Notes: generated by a model from the sequence alone, not told the origin. A stretch of 64,000 bases of DNA from Desulfonatronum thiosulfatophilum (GCF_900104215.1 NZ_FMXO01000014.1:1-64000), one strand, 5' to 3'. Positions 24,900 to 35,379 are shown, counted from the stretch's first letter. Made by a program: numbers and translations.

Positions 24900-26178
<1,279 letters not shown>

Positions 26179-26489
26179 TTCTTGAATACTCTTTTGTCGT
26201 CACACAATATTTGGTTAGAATTGCAGAAAATTACCCACTTCACGTGTGACGTTTCTTGGGTACAATATTACACATCCGCCAACTGCTACAATGCTTCCGC
26301 CTGAACAAAACTTCCAGCCCCGGCATGATAATATTTTGACACCCTTTGGCGAAGCTGAAATATGGCGTATATACTTGTTGTGATTGGGCATTATTTACCT
26401 GCTTGCAATTCTTTTATAAAGATCAAGCAATTTCCAGGCCGGATTGCATCGGACTGATCAGCACGCTGCTCAATGATAGCATGAGTCCA
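26179..26489. other. intergenic region upstream of the glycan operon
   Basis: This AT-rich gap separates the minus-strand glycan genes from a plus-strand antitoxin gene, so it should hold divergent promoters. No single promoter for the minus strand stands out. CACGTGTGACG and neighbouring sequence show no obvious large palindrome. No gene is recognised. Confidence 0.4.
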
Positions 26490-26518
26490 TTGACGTGACT
26501 GGACCAAATAGCTATTTT
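26490..26518 (+). promoter_or_regulatory. possible sigma-70 promoter giving a leaderless antitoxin mRNA
   Basis: TTGACG (26490-26495) and TATTTT (26513-26518) are 17 bases apart, an optimal spacing. The ATG at 26525 follows 6 bases later, so transcription would begin at or next to the start codon. No ribosome-binding site is visible before this ATG. Confidence 0.4.
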
Positions 26519-26524
26519 GGCCAC

Positions 26525-26776
26525 ATGAAAGAAATCACTTCAAAAGACGCAAAGAATCAATTCGGGCAATTTTTGGATTGGGCGCAACGAGAGCCGGTCA
26601 GGGTCACCAAGCGAGGTCGTTCAGCCGGAGTTTTCCTGTCAGAGGAACAATTTCAGAGGTTGCGCGGGTCGGCATGGGAACAGCTTGCAGCGACCATGGA
26701 CGCCATACGGGATCAAGCCGAGGCAAATGGGTTGACCGATGACATTTTGACCAAGCTCCTCGATGACGAAAGCTGA
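26525..26776 (+). CDS. Phd/YefM-type antitoxin
   Basis: This 83-residue protein has the Phd/YefM N-terminal fold: EITSKDAKNQFGQFLDWAQR, then PVRVTKRGRSAGVFLSEEQF, with a charged helical C-terminus that would wrap the toxin. ATG 26525 is preferred over GTG 26495 because SKDAKNQFG normally begins within ten residues of the start. It overlaps the PIN gene by 14 bases, so the two form a type II module. Confidence 0.8.
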   Translation: MKEITSKDAKNQFGQFLDWAQREPVRVTKRGRSAGVFLSEEQFQRLRGSAWEQLAATMDAIRDQAEANGLTDDILTKLLDDES

Positions 26777-27188
26777 ACGATTTGTCATCGACAGCAACGT
26801 GCTGATCAGCGCGGCATTGCGAGCATCAGGTCCGCCGGCAGGCCTGCTTGAAGCGTTGCACAGATCAACCGCGGTGCTTCTTTTTTCCCATGAAACCCAG
26901 GCCGAACTCGTCAGCCGACTCATGAAAAACAAGTTTGATCGGTATGTGTCAGTGCCAATGAGACAGCGTTTTTTGGCCCAGTTGGACGCGGTTTCCGAGT
27001 ACGTACCCATTGTCAACAGGCCCATGGGATGCCGGGACCCGGAAGATGACATATTTCTTGAAACCGCGGTCAATGGAAATGCAGATTGCCTGATCACCGG
27101 CGACAAGGACCTGCTGGCCATGCATCCTTTTCAAGGCATCCCAATATTGCTTCCAGCCCAAGGCTTGATGCTCTTCTTCTCTGGATGA
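26763..27188 (+). CDS. PIN-domain toxin
   Basis: This 141-residue PIN protein of the putative-toxin group starts RFVIDSNVLISAAL with the first catalytic Asp. Further acids lie in SHETQAELVSRL, CRDPEDDIFLETAV and LITGDKDLL, the usual four-acid site for an RNase. The length is normal and no stop interrupts it. With the Phd-like antitoxin upstream it makes an apparently complete module. Confidence 0.82.
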   Translation: MTKAERFVIDSNVLISAALRASGPPAGLLEALHRSTAVLLFSHETQAELVSRLMKNKFDRYVSVPMRQRFLAQLDAVSEYVPIVNRPMGCRDPEDDIFLETAVNGNADCLITGDKDLLAMHPFQGIPILLPAQGLMLFFSG

Positions 27189-27316
27189 ACACCTTGAGGG
27201 TTTGTGGGGCATGATTCCGGATTACTCATTGGCGTCACAATGGCGGAATTTTTCCTGCGCTATTCAAAAGAATTGCCCGGGGTGATCAGATTGGCCGCAA
27301 AAGAGAACGGAAAGTC

Positions 27317-27511
27317 ATGGAACTGACCGACCTGGAAGCATTAACGCGAGATTTTGCGTCCATCAAGAACTCCAGGTAGCCGGAATCCAGGAAGGCCAAA
27401 AGGTTCATTGTTGAACAGCTCCTAGCCAGGGGATACAAGCGTCAAGAAATCGCCGACCGCCTGGGCATATGCCGAAAAACCGTCTACTCCCTCCTGCATC
27501 CTGCCGAATAA
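27317..27511 (+). pseudogene. small helix-turn-helix gene with an in-frame TAG
   Basis: A 64-codon frame starting at ATG 27317 is interrupted by a single TAG at 27377-27379 and then continues in the same frame to TAA at 27509-27511. The second part reads LLARGYKRQEIADRLGICRK and TVYSLL, a clear helix-turn-helix of the resolvase/transposase-leader type. The TAG probably inactivated the gene. The rest of the 500-bp gap (27189-27689) holds no other recognisable gene. Confidence 0.5.
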
Positions 27512-27628
27512 GTGCCAAAAAATCGTCATATAATTGCATAATTTTTAATTTTTCAACACCTTGGTCGAGTTTAAATAAATAAGTCTTTTAGCCATTGGGC
27601 TATGATTTTTTCCCCCACAAATATCTCC

Positions 27629-27656
27629 TTGACATTATTTTACAACACGCTATTTT
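27629..27656 (+). promoter_or_regulatory. sigma-70-like promoter for the Phd/RelE module
   Basis: TTGACA (27629-27634) and TATTTT (27651-27656) are separated by 16 bases. They lie 34 bases before the antitoxin start, which has its own AAGGAG. The -35 element is a perfect consensus. Confidence 0.6.
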
Positions 27657-27689
27657 TAGTGCCAAATTAGATGTCAAAAGGAGCATGAT

Positions 27690-27935
27690 ATGCAAACCAT
27701 TTATACCGATAAAATAGTCAGCGTCACAGAGTTGAAAAGAAATTTCTCCAACGTGCTCAACCAAGCCGGCAATGATCCAGTTGCGATTCTCAACCACAAC
27801 AAGGCAGCAGCTTATCTTCTTTCCGCCGAGCACTATGAACGCCTGATCGATCGCCTCGAAGACATCGAGGATGCAAAACTCATAAAGGAGCGATCCGCCG
27901 GCCCTTTTGTGGAGGTGAACATGGATGATCTATAA
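27690..27935 (+). CDS. Phd/YefM-type antitoxin of a RelE pair
   Basis: The 81-residue protein has SVTELKRNFSNVLNQAGNDP and VAILNHNKAAAYLLSAEHYE, the conserved Phd/YefM DNA-binding fold, followed by an acidic C-terminal toxin-neutralising arm (EDAKLIKERSAGPFVEVNMD). A strong AAGGAG ribosome-binding site and a consensus promoter precede it. It overlaps the start of the relE remnant by 11 bases. The antitoxin looks intact although its partner is broken. Confidence 0.85.
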   Translation: MQTIYTDKIVSVTELKRNFSNVLNQAGNDPVAILNHNKAAAYLLSAEHYERLIDRLEDIEDAKLIKERSAGPFVEVNMDDL

Positions 27936-28077
27936 ATTGCGATTCCATGAGCTGGCTCTGAAAGAGTGGAATAAGCTGACCCCGGACCTGCGCGATCAGC
28001 TGAAAAAGAAGCTTGCCCAGCGCTTGAAAAATCCGCATGTCCCCTCTGCCGCTCTTTGGGGCATGGACAATTGTTGA
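27925..28077 (+). pseudogene. truncated RelE-type toxin
   Basis: The frame starts MIYKLRFHELALKEWNKL and continues LKKKLAQRLKNPHVPSAALW, the N-terminal half of RelE mRNA interferases. It stops after GMDNC, where the family continues with the catalytic strands. Only 50 of about 85 residues remain and no continuation is visible in other frames downstream. The toxin should be inactive. Confidence 0.8.
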
Positions 28078-28139
28078 ATTGTTGATCTCCAAGCGTCCAC
28101 ACAGTCAAATTCAAAGATCAGACACCTGAAACCGCATCT

Positions 28140-29323
28140 TCAATTAAGAAAAAACTGTTCCACCCTGTTCCGCAATCCGCCAATATCCCCAACCGGCAAG
28201 ACCTCCCAGGCGGACCGGCGTTGCGCCTTTTCACCCCCGAAAACCACTATCCCTCCCTTGACGCGCTCCCCGACCACGCCGGCAAAACGCTCCAGGCCCT
28301 GGAAATAGTTTCTGCTCACGGTCTGTCCGGCCTTGATTTCGAGCAGGACAAGGTCATTCCCCCGATCAATGACCACGTCCACCTCATTGCCCGCACTATC
28401 GCGGTAAAAGGAAAGCCTGGGGCGTACACCCTGATGATAATGCTGCTTGAACAATTCAGCCACAACCATGTTTTCGAAAAGGCTGCCCCGCAACGGGTCC
28501 CTGCTCACCTGCTTCTCTTCCTGCAATCCAAGGAGATAGGAGGCCAAGCCGACGTCCCAGAAATAAATCTTCGGTGTCTTGATCAGACGCTTGGCGATGT
28601 TGGCATGCCAAGGGGGTAGTAGGAATACGATGTAGCTGGCTTCCAGGATGGATATCCACTCCCTGGCCGTGGTGTGCGTCACCCCAGCATCATTGCCCAA
28701 ACTGTTCAGGTTCAATAACTGCCCGACCCTGCCGGCGCAAAGACGCACGAATCTCTTAAACGCTCCGACATTGCGGATCTGAACGAGTTGCCGGATATCA
28801 CGCTGCACATAGGTTTCAAAATAATCGGCCAGGGCCTGCGTCGGATTGATGCGCATCTGGTGTAGGCGGGGATAAAAACCATGCAGAATAAGCTTGTCCA
28901 CGTCGTAAACATCCTGGAAAGCTTGAACTTCCCGCCAATCAAAAGGCAGCAGGGTCAGCAAGCCGGTCCTGCCGCCAGGGACTGGCTCAGGGCCTCCCGA
29001 AAATTGAACTGTTGGCTGCACGTGAGGATGAAACGTCCTGGGTTCGGGTCCTCGTCCACCATGGGTTGTAGATGGGACAGCAGGTCAGGGGTGCGTTGAA
29101 TCTCATCCAGGATAGCTCCTTCCCGGCACTCAGCCAGAAAGCCTCGTGGGTCGTCGATGGCGAATTGGCGAACATCCGGTGCTTCAAGATTGACATACTT
29201 TCTGTCCGGATAGGTCATCCTGCAGAGTGTGGTCTTACCGCTTTGACGGGGACCGGTGACCGTGACCACCGGATATTTTGCAGCCAGGTAATGAAGAGCC
29301 TGCTTGATTGTTCTTTCTTGCAT
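28140..29323 (-). pseudogene. AAA_14/DUF4143 ATPase broken by a frameshift
   Basis: Two minus-strand frames make up one protein of the ATPase family with a C-terminal DUF4143 domain. The first (29323 to 28955) has the P-loop TGPRQSGKTT, Walker B AILDEIQRTPDLL and RFILTCSQQF (usually LTGSQ). The second (to 28140) continues LLTLLPFDWREV, YFETYVQRDIRQL and a restriction-nuclease-like SAGNEVDVVIDRG. The switch falls near 28970-28976, where SQSLA should continue as GRTGLLTLLPF. Loss of one G in the GGCGGCAGG stretch explains it. These ATPases are common in mobile regions and their role is unclear. Confidence 0.82.
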
Positions 29324-29465
29324 AGAGCAAGATTACATGAAACCATGCAGATTGTAAGTAGAGCCTTCAATTAACATGCTCCAGGTAAGCCACGCGATAT
29401 CCACCGCCGCACTTTACCCCGGCGGTTTCATAAGAGGCAACGATAGTGAACCGAACCGAGGCGTG

Positions 29466-31517
29466 TCACTCCCCGTCCGGCTCCGTCTTGGCCCAGGCTC
29501 GGAGCACCTCCGCGACGCTCCAGGCTTGGGCGATGCAACCGCGCGGGGCGAAGGGTTCCACGGCATCGAAAACCTCGCTGATGGAGCCGACGCCGTTCTC
29601 GCTCAGATGCTTGTCCACCAGAGGCTCGAGAAAGCGGCGCGCCTGGGCTCGCTGGTCCGGATAGACCTGTAGCCAGGCGTCGATGAACGGGCCGATCAGC
29701 CAGGGCCAGACCGTGCCCTGATGATATGCGGCGTCGCGGGTGCGCAGGTCCCCGTGGTAGTTCGGCTTGAAGTTTGGATCGTCCGGAGCAAGGGTTCGCA
29801 GTCCGAACGGGGTCAGCAGCCGTTCCCGGACCGCTTCCAGCACGGCTTGCCGGTGTTCCTGGTCCAATACCGGATGCGGCAGGGACAGGGCGAACAGCTG
29901 GTTGGGTCGGCATGCCCCATCGTTGCCGTCCTCTCCGTCCACCACATCGAACAGGCACCCTGTATCAGGGTTCCAAAACCGGCGGTTGAAGCTTTCCCGG
30001 CATTGCTGCGCCAGCGTGGCGATTTTATCGGCACGGTCCGTCTGATTTTCCCGCCGCAACCAGCCTTCCAGACATCTGAGAGCGTTGTGCCACAACGCGT
30101 TGATCTCCACGGCCTTGCCGCGGCGGGGCGTGACCACCCAGTCCCGCAGTTTGGCATCCATCCAGGTCAGGGCGTATCGCGCATCGCCCTGGATAAGTAG
30201 TCCGTCTTCCGGGTCGCGACGGATGCCGAAGCGCGTGCCCTGGACGTGATGCTCGATGATGTCCTGAAGCTTTGGCAGCAGTTCCCGCAACAGAACCGTG
30301 TCACCCGTGGTTTCCAGGTAACGGTCCAGGGCGTGAAAGAACCATAGCGTGGCGTCGGCGGTATAGTAGACGCCTTCGCTCTCGCCTTCCGGAAAGAGAT
30401 TGGGGATGAGCCCGTTGCGTACATGATGGGCGAAGGTCCGCAGGATCTGGGCCGCCTGCACATGACGGCAGGTGGTCAGGGTGAGCCCCTCCAGGCTGAT
30501 CATGGTGTCGCGGCCCCAGTCGGTGAACCAGTGATAACCGGCGATCACCGTCCGCGGCTCGCTGCCTTCGGCCCGCAAACGAGCCAGTTCGCCCACCCGT
30601 TCCGTGGGAACCACCACGAACTGATCCGCGGCCAGCACCAGTTGCGAAATCCGGCCGCCGCGCACGGCCGGATGGGCCATGGCGATCAGCCGCCGCCGTC
30701 GCGTTATTTCCGCGTTCAATGCTTCGCCGGGCGACAACGAGTGCACGGCGTCCCAGTTCTCGGTAGAGACGATCAAGGTGACGTCCCGCCCAGCCGACAG
30801 GTCGGCGCGAAAATATCCCGGGCTCCAGAGCACCCCCTGTGCTTCATAGCCGCGCTGTTCTTCGATCCGATAGAGAATGTCCGAAAAGCGCTGGGGCTCG
30901 TACGTGAACGCCGGTCTTTCGCCGTCAACGTGCAGCCGCAGGGGCCACGGGGAAGGCCCGTGAACCTCGAACTGCCCCTCCGATGCCTTGAGGTCGTAAA
31001 CCTGATTCGGCATTGAATTGGCCAGCGAGGCCTCATGCGGCCGGAAAAGCATGGCCAGGCGCAGTTTCAATCGCACCGTTCCGGCTCCGGACACAAGACG
31101 GTAGCTGACATGAACCGAGTTGTGCCTGTAGGGCATCAACATCCACTTCTCGATTACATGGCCGTCGAATTCATAACGCCAGACCGGCAACCCCATTTCC
31201 AGTCGAAACTCCCGCAGGTTGCCCATCCCATGCAGTTCCAGACTGCCCTCGGCCAGTTCCAGGCCGCCGATGCGCTGCGTGCTGCCGTCGGGCAGACGGA
31301 GCAACTCGTTGAGTTGGTCGAGCATGACGTATCGCCCCAAAGGCGCGGGCAACGCCGCGGTGATGATGCTGTGGTAGCGCCGCGTGGGAAAACCGGCCAA
31401 GGTGCCTGAGGCGTATCCGCCGATTCCGTTGGTGATCAACCATTCGCGGGTCAACAAGCCATCCTCTTCATGCAGGTCGTGCGCCCAGGGTATTCGAAGC
31501 AATGGATCAGCGTTCAT
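29466..31517 (-). CDS. glycogen debranching enzyme (amylo-alpha-1,6-glucosidase)
   Basis: This 683-residue protein has the architecture of prokaryotic amylo-alpha-1,6-glucosidases (GH133). The N-terminal domain has REWLITNGIGGYASGTLAG and RRYHSIITAA, and the C-terminal (alpha/alpha)6 barrel has GYHWFTDWGRDTMISLEGLT and YHQGTVWPWLIGPFIDAW. Length is normal. It would remove alpha-1,6 branch stubs in glycogen. It overlaps the preceding treZ gene by 11 bases, so the two are probably co-translated and work on the same polymer. High GC and regular codon use mark it as core genome. Confidence 0.9.
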   Translation of the reverse strand: MNADPLLRIPWAHDLHEEDGLLTREWLITNGIGGYASGTLAGFPTRRYHSIITAALPAPLGRYVMLDQLNELLRLPDGSTQRIGGLELAEGSLELHGMGNLREFRLEMGLPVWRYEFDGHVIEKWMLMPYRHNSVHVSYRLVSGAGTVRLKLRLAMLFRPHEASLANSMPNQVYDLKASEGQFEVHGPSPWPLRLHVDGERPAFTYEPQRFSDILYRIEEQRGYEAQGVLWSPGYFRADLSAGRDVTLIVSTENWDAVHSLSPGEALNAEITRRRRLIAMAHPAVRGGRISQLVLAADQFVVVPTERVGELARLRAEGSEPRTVIAGYHWFTDWGRDTMISLEGLTLTTCRHVQAAQILRTFAHHVRNGLIPNLFPEGESEGVYYTADATLWFFHALDRYLETTGDTVLLRELLPKLQDIIEHHVQGTRFGIRRDPEDGLLIQGDARYALTWMDAKLRDWVVTPRRGKAVEINALWHNALRCLEGWLRRENQTDRADKIATLAQQCRESFNRRFWNPDTGCLFDVVDGEDGNDGACRPNQLFALSLPHPVLDQEHRQAVLEAVRERLLTPFGLRTLAPDDPNFKPNYHGDLRTRDAAYHQGTVWPWLIGPFIDAWLQVYPDQRAQARRFLEPLVDKHLSENGVGSISEVFDAVEPFAPRGCIAQAWSVAEVLRAWAKTEPDGE

Positions 31518-33447
31518 CTGCGACCTCTGTTCTCGGTTTGGGTTCAGGAGTCAGAACCATTGCCGACTCCCCCAGCAAATGCCAATTGCCTTCGGATTCA
31601 AAGGGCATGCTCCCAACGCCTCCATATCGTGGATCCTCGCTGGACCAGAGCTGAGTCCAGGAGGCCTCTTCCGGTGGAGCCAAGAGCGGTTCCGGGGCGG
31701 GAAGCAGCACGAAATCGCGGCCGAGGTTGACCAGCAGGAGCCGATCGTTCCCGTGCGATTCGCCGAAATAGCGGATGACGAAGGCATCGGGATTCAGCAC
31801 GGCGCCGTCGACCCGCGAGTCGTACTGACAGGCTCGGATCACGGGATCATGGCGGCGCAGGTGCAGCAGATCCACGTGCAGCAGGTATTCTTCGCCATGG
31901 ACGCCGCGATCGTTGTGGTTCAGCTTGCAGCGGGTAAATGTCATCGGGTCCGCGGGATCGGGGAGCCTGGCCTGCATCTCGGGGGTTGCCAGGGTCCGGA
32001 ACTGGGAGAGAAACTGGCTGCGCCCCCTGGCCACCTGCTGGGCTATCTCTTCGTCATGGTCCGCGAAATAGAAAAATGGGCTTCTGGCCGCGTATTCCTG
32101 CCCCTGAAACAGCATCGGGGTCTGCGGCGCCAGCAGAAAAAGCGCCGTCAACGCGCGGTAACGGCTGGGACTTGTCAGCAGATGCGCCCGTTTGCCGCTA
32201 CCGGAATTGGCCAACTGATCATGGTTCTGGATGAAATTGACGAACCGGTCGGGCCGAAACCCCAGCGTGAGGGTGCCGCGCGGCTTCTTCTGCCAGGAAT
32301 ACCATTGCCCCTGATACAAAAAGCCATGCTTGAACGCGGACACAAACTCCTGCGCCCCGCCCCGGTGATCGCTGTAGTAGGCGTCCGAACGGCCGGTCAT
32401 GGCCGCCATGGCCGTATGGTGAAAATCATCGTTCCACAGGGCGTCCATGCCGTATCCGCCCTTGTCCGACGGCAGGAGCATCCGGACATGCTGGGGTTCG
32501 TTTTCACCCACGACATAAATTTTGCGAGGCGCTCCGGCCTCCCGCACGCGCCGGGTCAGCGCGGCCATGATGTGCTCATCGGAATCGTCGAATATCTGTT
32601 GCGTGGCATCTATGCGCAGGCCGTCAAGATGAAACTCCTCGATCCAGTAGGCTGCGTTGGTCAGGACATACTCCCGCACAGGCCCGGCATTGGTTTCGTC
32701 GAAGTTGAAAGGATCTCCCCACTCACCCTTGTGCCGAGTGGAAAAATAATCCCTGGAGAACTGCCGCAGGTAGTTTCCGTCCGGGCCAAGATGATTGTAG
32801 ACCACGTCCAGGAGAACCCCGAGACCGACTTCATGGGCTTTGTCCACGAAAAGCCGGAAGTCGTCAGGCGTTCCGTACAGCCGCGTCGGCGCGAAAAGGT
32901 TGACGCCGTCGTAACCCCATCCGAAACGCCCGGGAAAATCGGCCACGGGCATCACCTCCAGGACGGTGACGCCGAGCTTGGCCAGCTCCGGCAACTCCCG
33001 AACAGCCGCCGCCCAGGTGCCTTCCTGGGTGAACGTTCCGACATGCATCTCGTAGATCACCTGACCTTGCGGAGAAACGCCCGGCCAGTCATCATCGGTC
33101 CATGCAAATTTCGCGGGGTCGATCACCTGGGACGGACCATGAGGCCCGTTGGGCTGGCAGCGGGAAGCCGGATCGGGATATGGGCGGGGATCGTCGTCCA
33201 AACGGAAGCGATACATCGCACCTTGGGACAGGCGCGGAGCCAGGATAGAAAAATAACCGTCGCCCTCTTCCTCCAACGTGATCTCGAAAGGTTCACGTCC
33301 ACCGGCATTGCCGTCGGATTCCACCACCAGCGTCACGACGCGCCGGCTCGGCGCCCATACCCGGAAATGAACACCATTCCCCATTGGTTCCGCGCCGATG
33401 GGATATTTTCGGACGGTCTTTTTTGCGATCTTCTTCCTGGGTTTCAT
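31507..33447 (-). CDS. treZ: malto-oligosyltrehalose trehalohydrolase
   Basis: This is a GH13 enzyme of about 646 residues from ATG 33447, which has AGGAG upstream; the frame is open further but lacks family similarity there. An N-terminal immunoglobulin-like domain (VHFRVWAPSRRVVTLVV) precedes the barrel. Catalytic motifs are DVVYNHLGPDGNY, LRIDATQQI (nucleophile Asp), YVVGENEPQ (acid/base Glu) and FIQNHDQ. These are the TreZ variants of the GH13 regions. TreZ releases trehalose from maltooligosyl-trehalose. TreY is not in the window. The gene runs into the debranching enzyme. Confidence 0.88.
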   Translation of the reverse strand: MKPRKKIAKKTVRKYPIGAEPMGNGVHFRVWAPSRRVVTLVVESDGNAGGREPFEITLEEEGDGYFSILAPRLSQGAMYRFRLDDDPRPYPDPASRCQPNGPHGPSQVIDPAKFAWTDDDWPGVSPQGQVIYEMHVGTFTQEGTWAAAVRELPELAKLGVTVLEVMPVADFPGRFGWGYDGVNLFAPTRLYGTPDDFRLFVDKAHEVGLGVLLDVVYNHLGPDGNYLRQFSRDYFSTRHKGEWGDPFNFDETNAGPVREYVLTNAAYWIEEFHLDGLRIDATQQIFDDSDEHIMAALTRRVREAGAPRKIYVVGENEPQHVRMLLPSDKGGYGMDALWNDDFHHTAMAAMTGRSDAYYSDHRGGAQEFVSAFKHGFLYQGQWYSWQKKPRGTLTLGFRPDRFVNFIQNHDQLANSGSGKRAHLLTSPSRYRALTALFLLAPQTPMLFQGQEYAARSPFFYFADHDEEIAQQVARGRSQFLSQFRTLATPEMQARLPDPADPMTFTRCKLNHNDRGVHGEEYLLHVDLLHLRRHDPVIRACQYDSRVDGAVLNPDAFVIRYFGESHGNDRLLLVNLGRDFVLLPAPEPLLAPPEEASWTQLWSSEDPRYGGVGSMPFESEGNWHLLGESAMVLTPEPKPRTEVADER

Positions 33448-33728
33448 CTGGCTCCTCACGATACCGGCAGACCTAAAACGGCCTGCGTGAACGCCGCAAG
33501 CGTCCAGCGCTACAAGACCGTCAGAAGCTTCCTTGCTGGAAATTGAGAGTGGAGGTTTCTGTACGTTGAGCAAATAACGGCTCAAGCAATAATAATAGTC
33601 GGACCTTGGCAACGGATGTCAACATCTGCCATGTGGAGATCTTCAACGTGATCAGGCCCTGATTTTGGACAAGATCCGGAATCTGCGGGAGCGTTTTTAG
33701 GAGATAATTGAGGAAGTTTTTCGGATTG

Positions 33729-33762
33729 GAACCTTGAATGTGAACCGCCCGCTGCGCTCAAG
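33729..33762 (+). repeat. dispersed repeat, copy 1
   Basis: This stretch starting GAACCTTGAATGTGAACC recurs at 42095-42127, where it overlaps the stop codon of the XdhC gene. Both copies continue with a GCTCAAG motif and a GGACGC box. Confidence 0.7.
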
Positions 33763-33823
33763 TCGCGGGGGACGCCAAGAAAACCATTTTTGAAAGCAAG
33801 GAAAGAGCTGCTTTCAAAAGGTT

Positions 33824-34211
33824 GGTAACTATTCAGCTTATTCTGTGGATGGTCATTCACATGCACTGGATTCCGGCTTTCGCCGGAATGACGTATCGGA
33901 GCAAGCCTTTCCCAATTCAGTCATACCGGCGAAGGCCGGTATCCAGTTCGAATATTTCTCGGAAGAGCGTGAGTAGTTACATTTTTTGCAACTACTCACC
34001 AGCGTTCCGGCTTGTCTCGATTTTTCGGCCTCGCAACTCCTTCGTCGGCTTCGTAGCATCGAACCATTGCGTAAATAAACAGCATTTGGCGCTTCATGCG
34101 TTTGGCAATGGTTCGATGAACGAATCCTGACTCAGTTAGACAGGCGATGCCGAAAAATCGAGACAAGCCGGACCACTTCATGCCACGTGATCAGAAGTGC
34201 TGATAGTTACC
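33824..34211. repeat. 388-bp palindromic element with REP-like hairpins
   Basis: GGTAACTATTCAGC (33824-33837) and GCTGATAGTTACC (34199-34211) form terminal inverted repeats. Inside are two REP-like hairpins (33870-33889 and 33924-33941) and a 10-bp stem GTGAGTAGTT with AACTACTCAC (33969-33999). There is also a perfect 23-bp inverted pair (34007-34029 with 34149-34171) and an inner pair CATCGAACCATTGC with GCAATGGTTCGATG. No gene is present, and the element fills most of the gap 33448-34234. A shorter relative lies at 40609-40759. Confidence 0.7.
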
Positions 34212-34234
34212 TTTTTTTAACCAACTCAGAACAA

Positions 34235-34714
34235 TTAAACGGTGAATGCATCAAAAAAAGAACCACTTTCCCTGCGCTCCCGCTCGATGATCCGGGCGAC
34301 ATCGGCCGCGACCTCCCCGGTGAAGCGCGTGCATTGATCAAGATGTTCCACGGAGCAGTGCTTCACTTTTTTGGTGAGCACCCGGCAGCACAGGGCTTTG
34401 TTCCGGTCCTTGAACGTGTCGTGCAGTTCTTTTGCCAAGTTCATGCACTGCTTGATCCGTCGGTCTTTCGCTTTTTTCCGGCCAAAGACGAGGCCCAGGG
34501 CCATCACGCCGCCGGATACCGCGCCGCAGATGCACTTCGCGCCGCCGACCCCCATGGGAAAGCCGGATGCAGCGGCGATGACGTCATCTGAAACATCCGG
34601 CAGGTAATGGTCCTTGATCGCCTTGACCACCGCCTCGGAACAGTAGAACTCACCGGCCCGGTACATTTGCTCGGCATGCAGCCTGATATTCTCGATCATA
34701 TCGTCAGTCTTCAT
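34235..34714 (-). CDS. C_GCAxxG_C_C family putative redox protein
   Basis: This 159-residue protein fits the C_GCAxxG_C_C family: YCSEAVVKAI near residue 24, FPMGVGGAKCICGAVSGGVM near 52-71, and later cysteines in KQCMNLAK, ALCCRVL, HCSVEHLDQC. The family is common in anaerobes and is thought to be redox-active, perhaps binding metal; its function is not established. It is a single gene, with a repeat element downstream and a nucleotidyltransferase upstream on the same strand, 47 bases away. Confidence 0.85.
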   Translation of the reverse strand: MKTDDMIENIRLHAEQMYRAGEFYCSEAVVKAIKDHYLPDVSDDVIAAASGFPMGVGGAKCICGAVSGGVMALGLVFGRKKAKDRRIKQCMNLAKELHDTFKDRNKALCCRVLTKKVKHCSVEHLDQCTRFTGEVAADVARIIERERRESGSFFDAFTV

Positions 34715-34761
34715 TCATCCTCTCTCTGTGTTGAAGCAGCCCGCGGCAGCTATCCGTATCA

Positions 34762-35325
34762 TCACCGCCGGGCATGTCTCAATTTCCGCAGTCTGCCCGG
34801 AATATCCCATTGCCGGCAACGTACGGCCGTGGGCCTGGGAACCAGATGTTCCCACTCCCGGCCGTCGATCATGGCTTCCCGAACATCCGAGGCGCTGATC
34901 CCCTTTTCCTCGGGCCGCACTTCCCAGAGCACATGGGTTTCCAAGCTGAGTTGCCGAAACTGATCCAATTTGCGTCGCCCCCAGTCATCGTAGATGGAAA
35001 GCAGGAACACGGCGTTGAACGGCACGTAATGGCGAAAAAGCTTCGGTTGGGTGATAGGCAGCGGTACGATGGTCATTTCTTCGTATGTCAGACCGACTTC
35101 CAGCAAAGAATCCCGAACAAGCAGCAAGCGCTCGAAATAGCTCAAAGGGTTGGCCAGAGCATCGGACCGTGTCCGATCCTCCTGCACTTCGCCGGTCAGA
35201 CTGGGATCCGGGTTGGTGATCCCGACAACGAGATGCCGGCACAGTTCCTTGCCTGCCAGAAGGTATCGCATGTGATCGTTGTGCAGGACCTGAAAACGAC
35301 CGTGAATCACACCCATGTCATACAT
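34762..35325 (-). CDS. nicotinamide-nucleotide adenylyltransferase-like protein
   Basis: This 187-residue nucleotidyltransferase has GVIHGRFQVLHNDHMRYLLAG at its start, split here as the GRFQ-x-x-H-x-x-H nucleotide-binding loop, and EEKGISASDVREAM near 150 as the ISxSxxR motif. These are hallmarks of the NMN adenylyltransferase branch also found in archaeal NadM. It would form NAD or a related dinucleotide. Length matches single-domain NadM proteins. The neighbouring phosphoglycerate mutase lies 54 bases upstream on the same strand. Confidence 0.78.
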   Translation of the reverse strand: MYDMGVIHGRFQVLHNDHMRYLLAGKELCRHLVVGITNPDPSLTGEVQEDRTRSDALANPLSYFERLLLVRDSLLEVGLTYEEMTIVPLPITQPKLFRHYVPFNAVFLLSIYDDWGRRKLDQFRQLSLETHVLWEVRPEEKGISASDVREAMIDGREWEHLVPRPTAVRCRQWDIPGRLRKLRHARR

Positions 35326-35379
35326 TGCAATCTCGTCCGGTTTTTTTAATGTGCTCTGGCGCTTTGCGCCCGTGCGGAT

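Noticed and set aside
27377-27379. In-frame TAG as a pyrrolysine codon
   Set aside because: The gene encodes a small DNA-binding protein with no reason to carry pyrrolysine, and it sits in a patch of broken genes; a nonsense mutation is the simpler reading.
31384-33546. 720-codon open frame on the plus strand opposite treZ
   Set aside because: It lies wholly antisense to a clear GH13 gene with catalytic motifs, has no family motifs, and is explained by high GC at third codon positions.
33870-33941. REP hairpins as a CRISPR array
   Set aside because: Only two imperfect, oppositely oriented palindromes occur, without regular spacers or cas genes. No CRISPR array was seen anywhere in the window.
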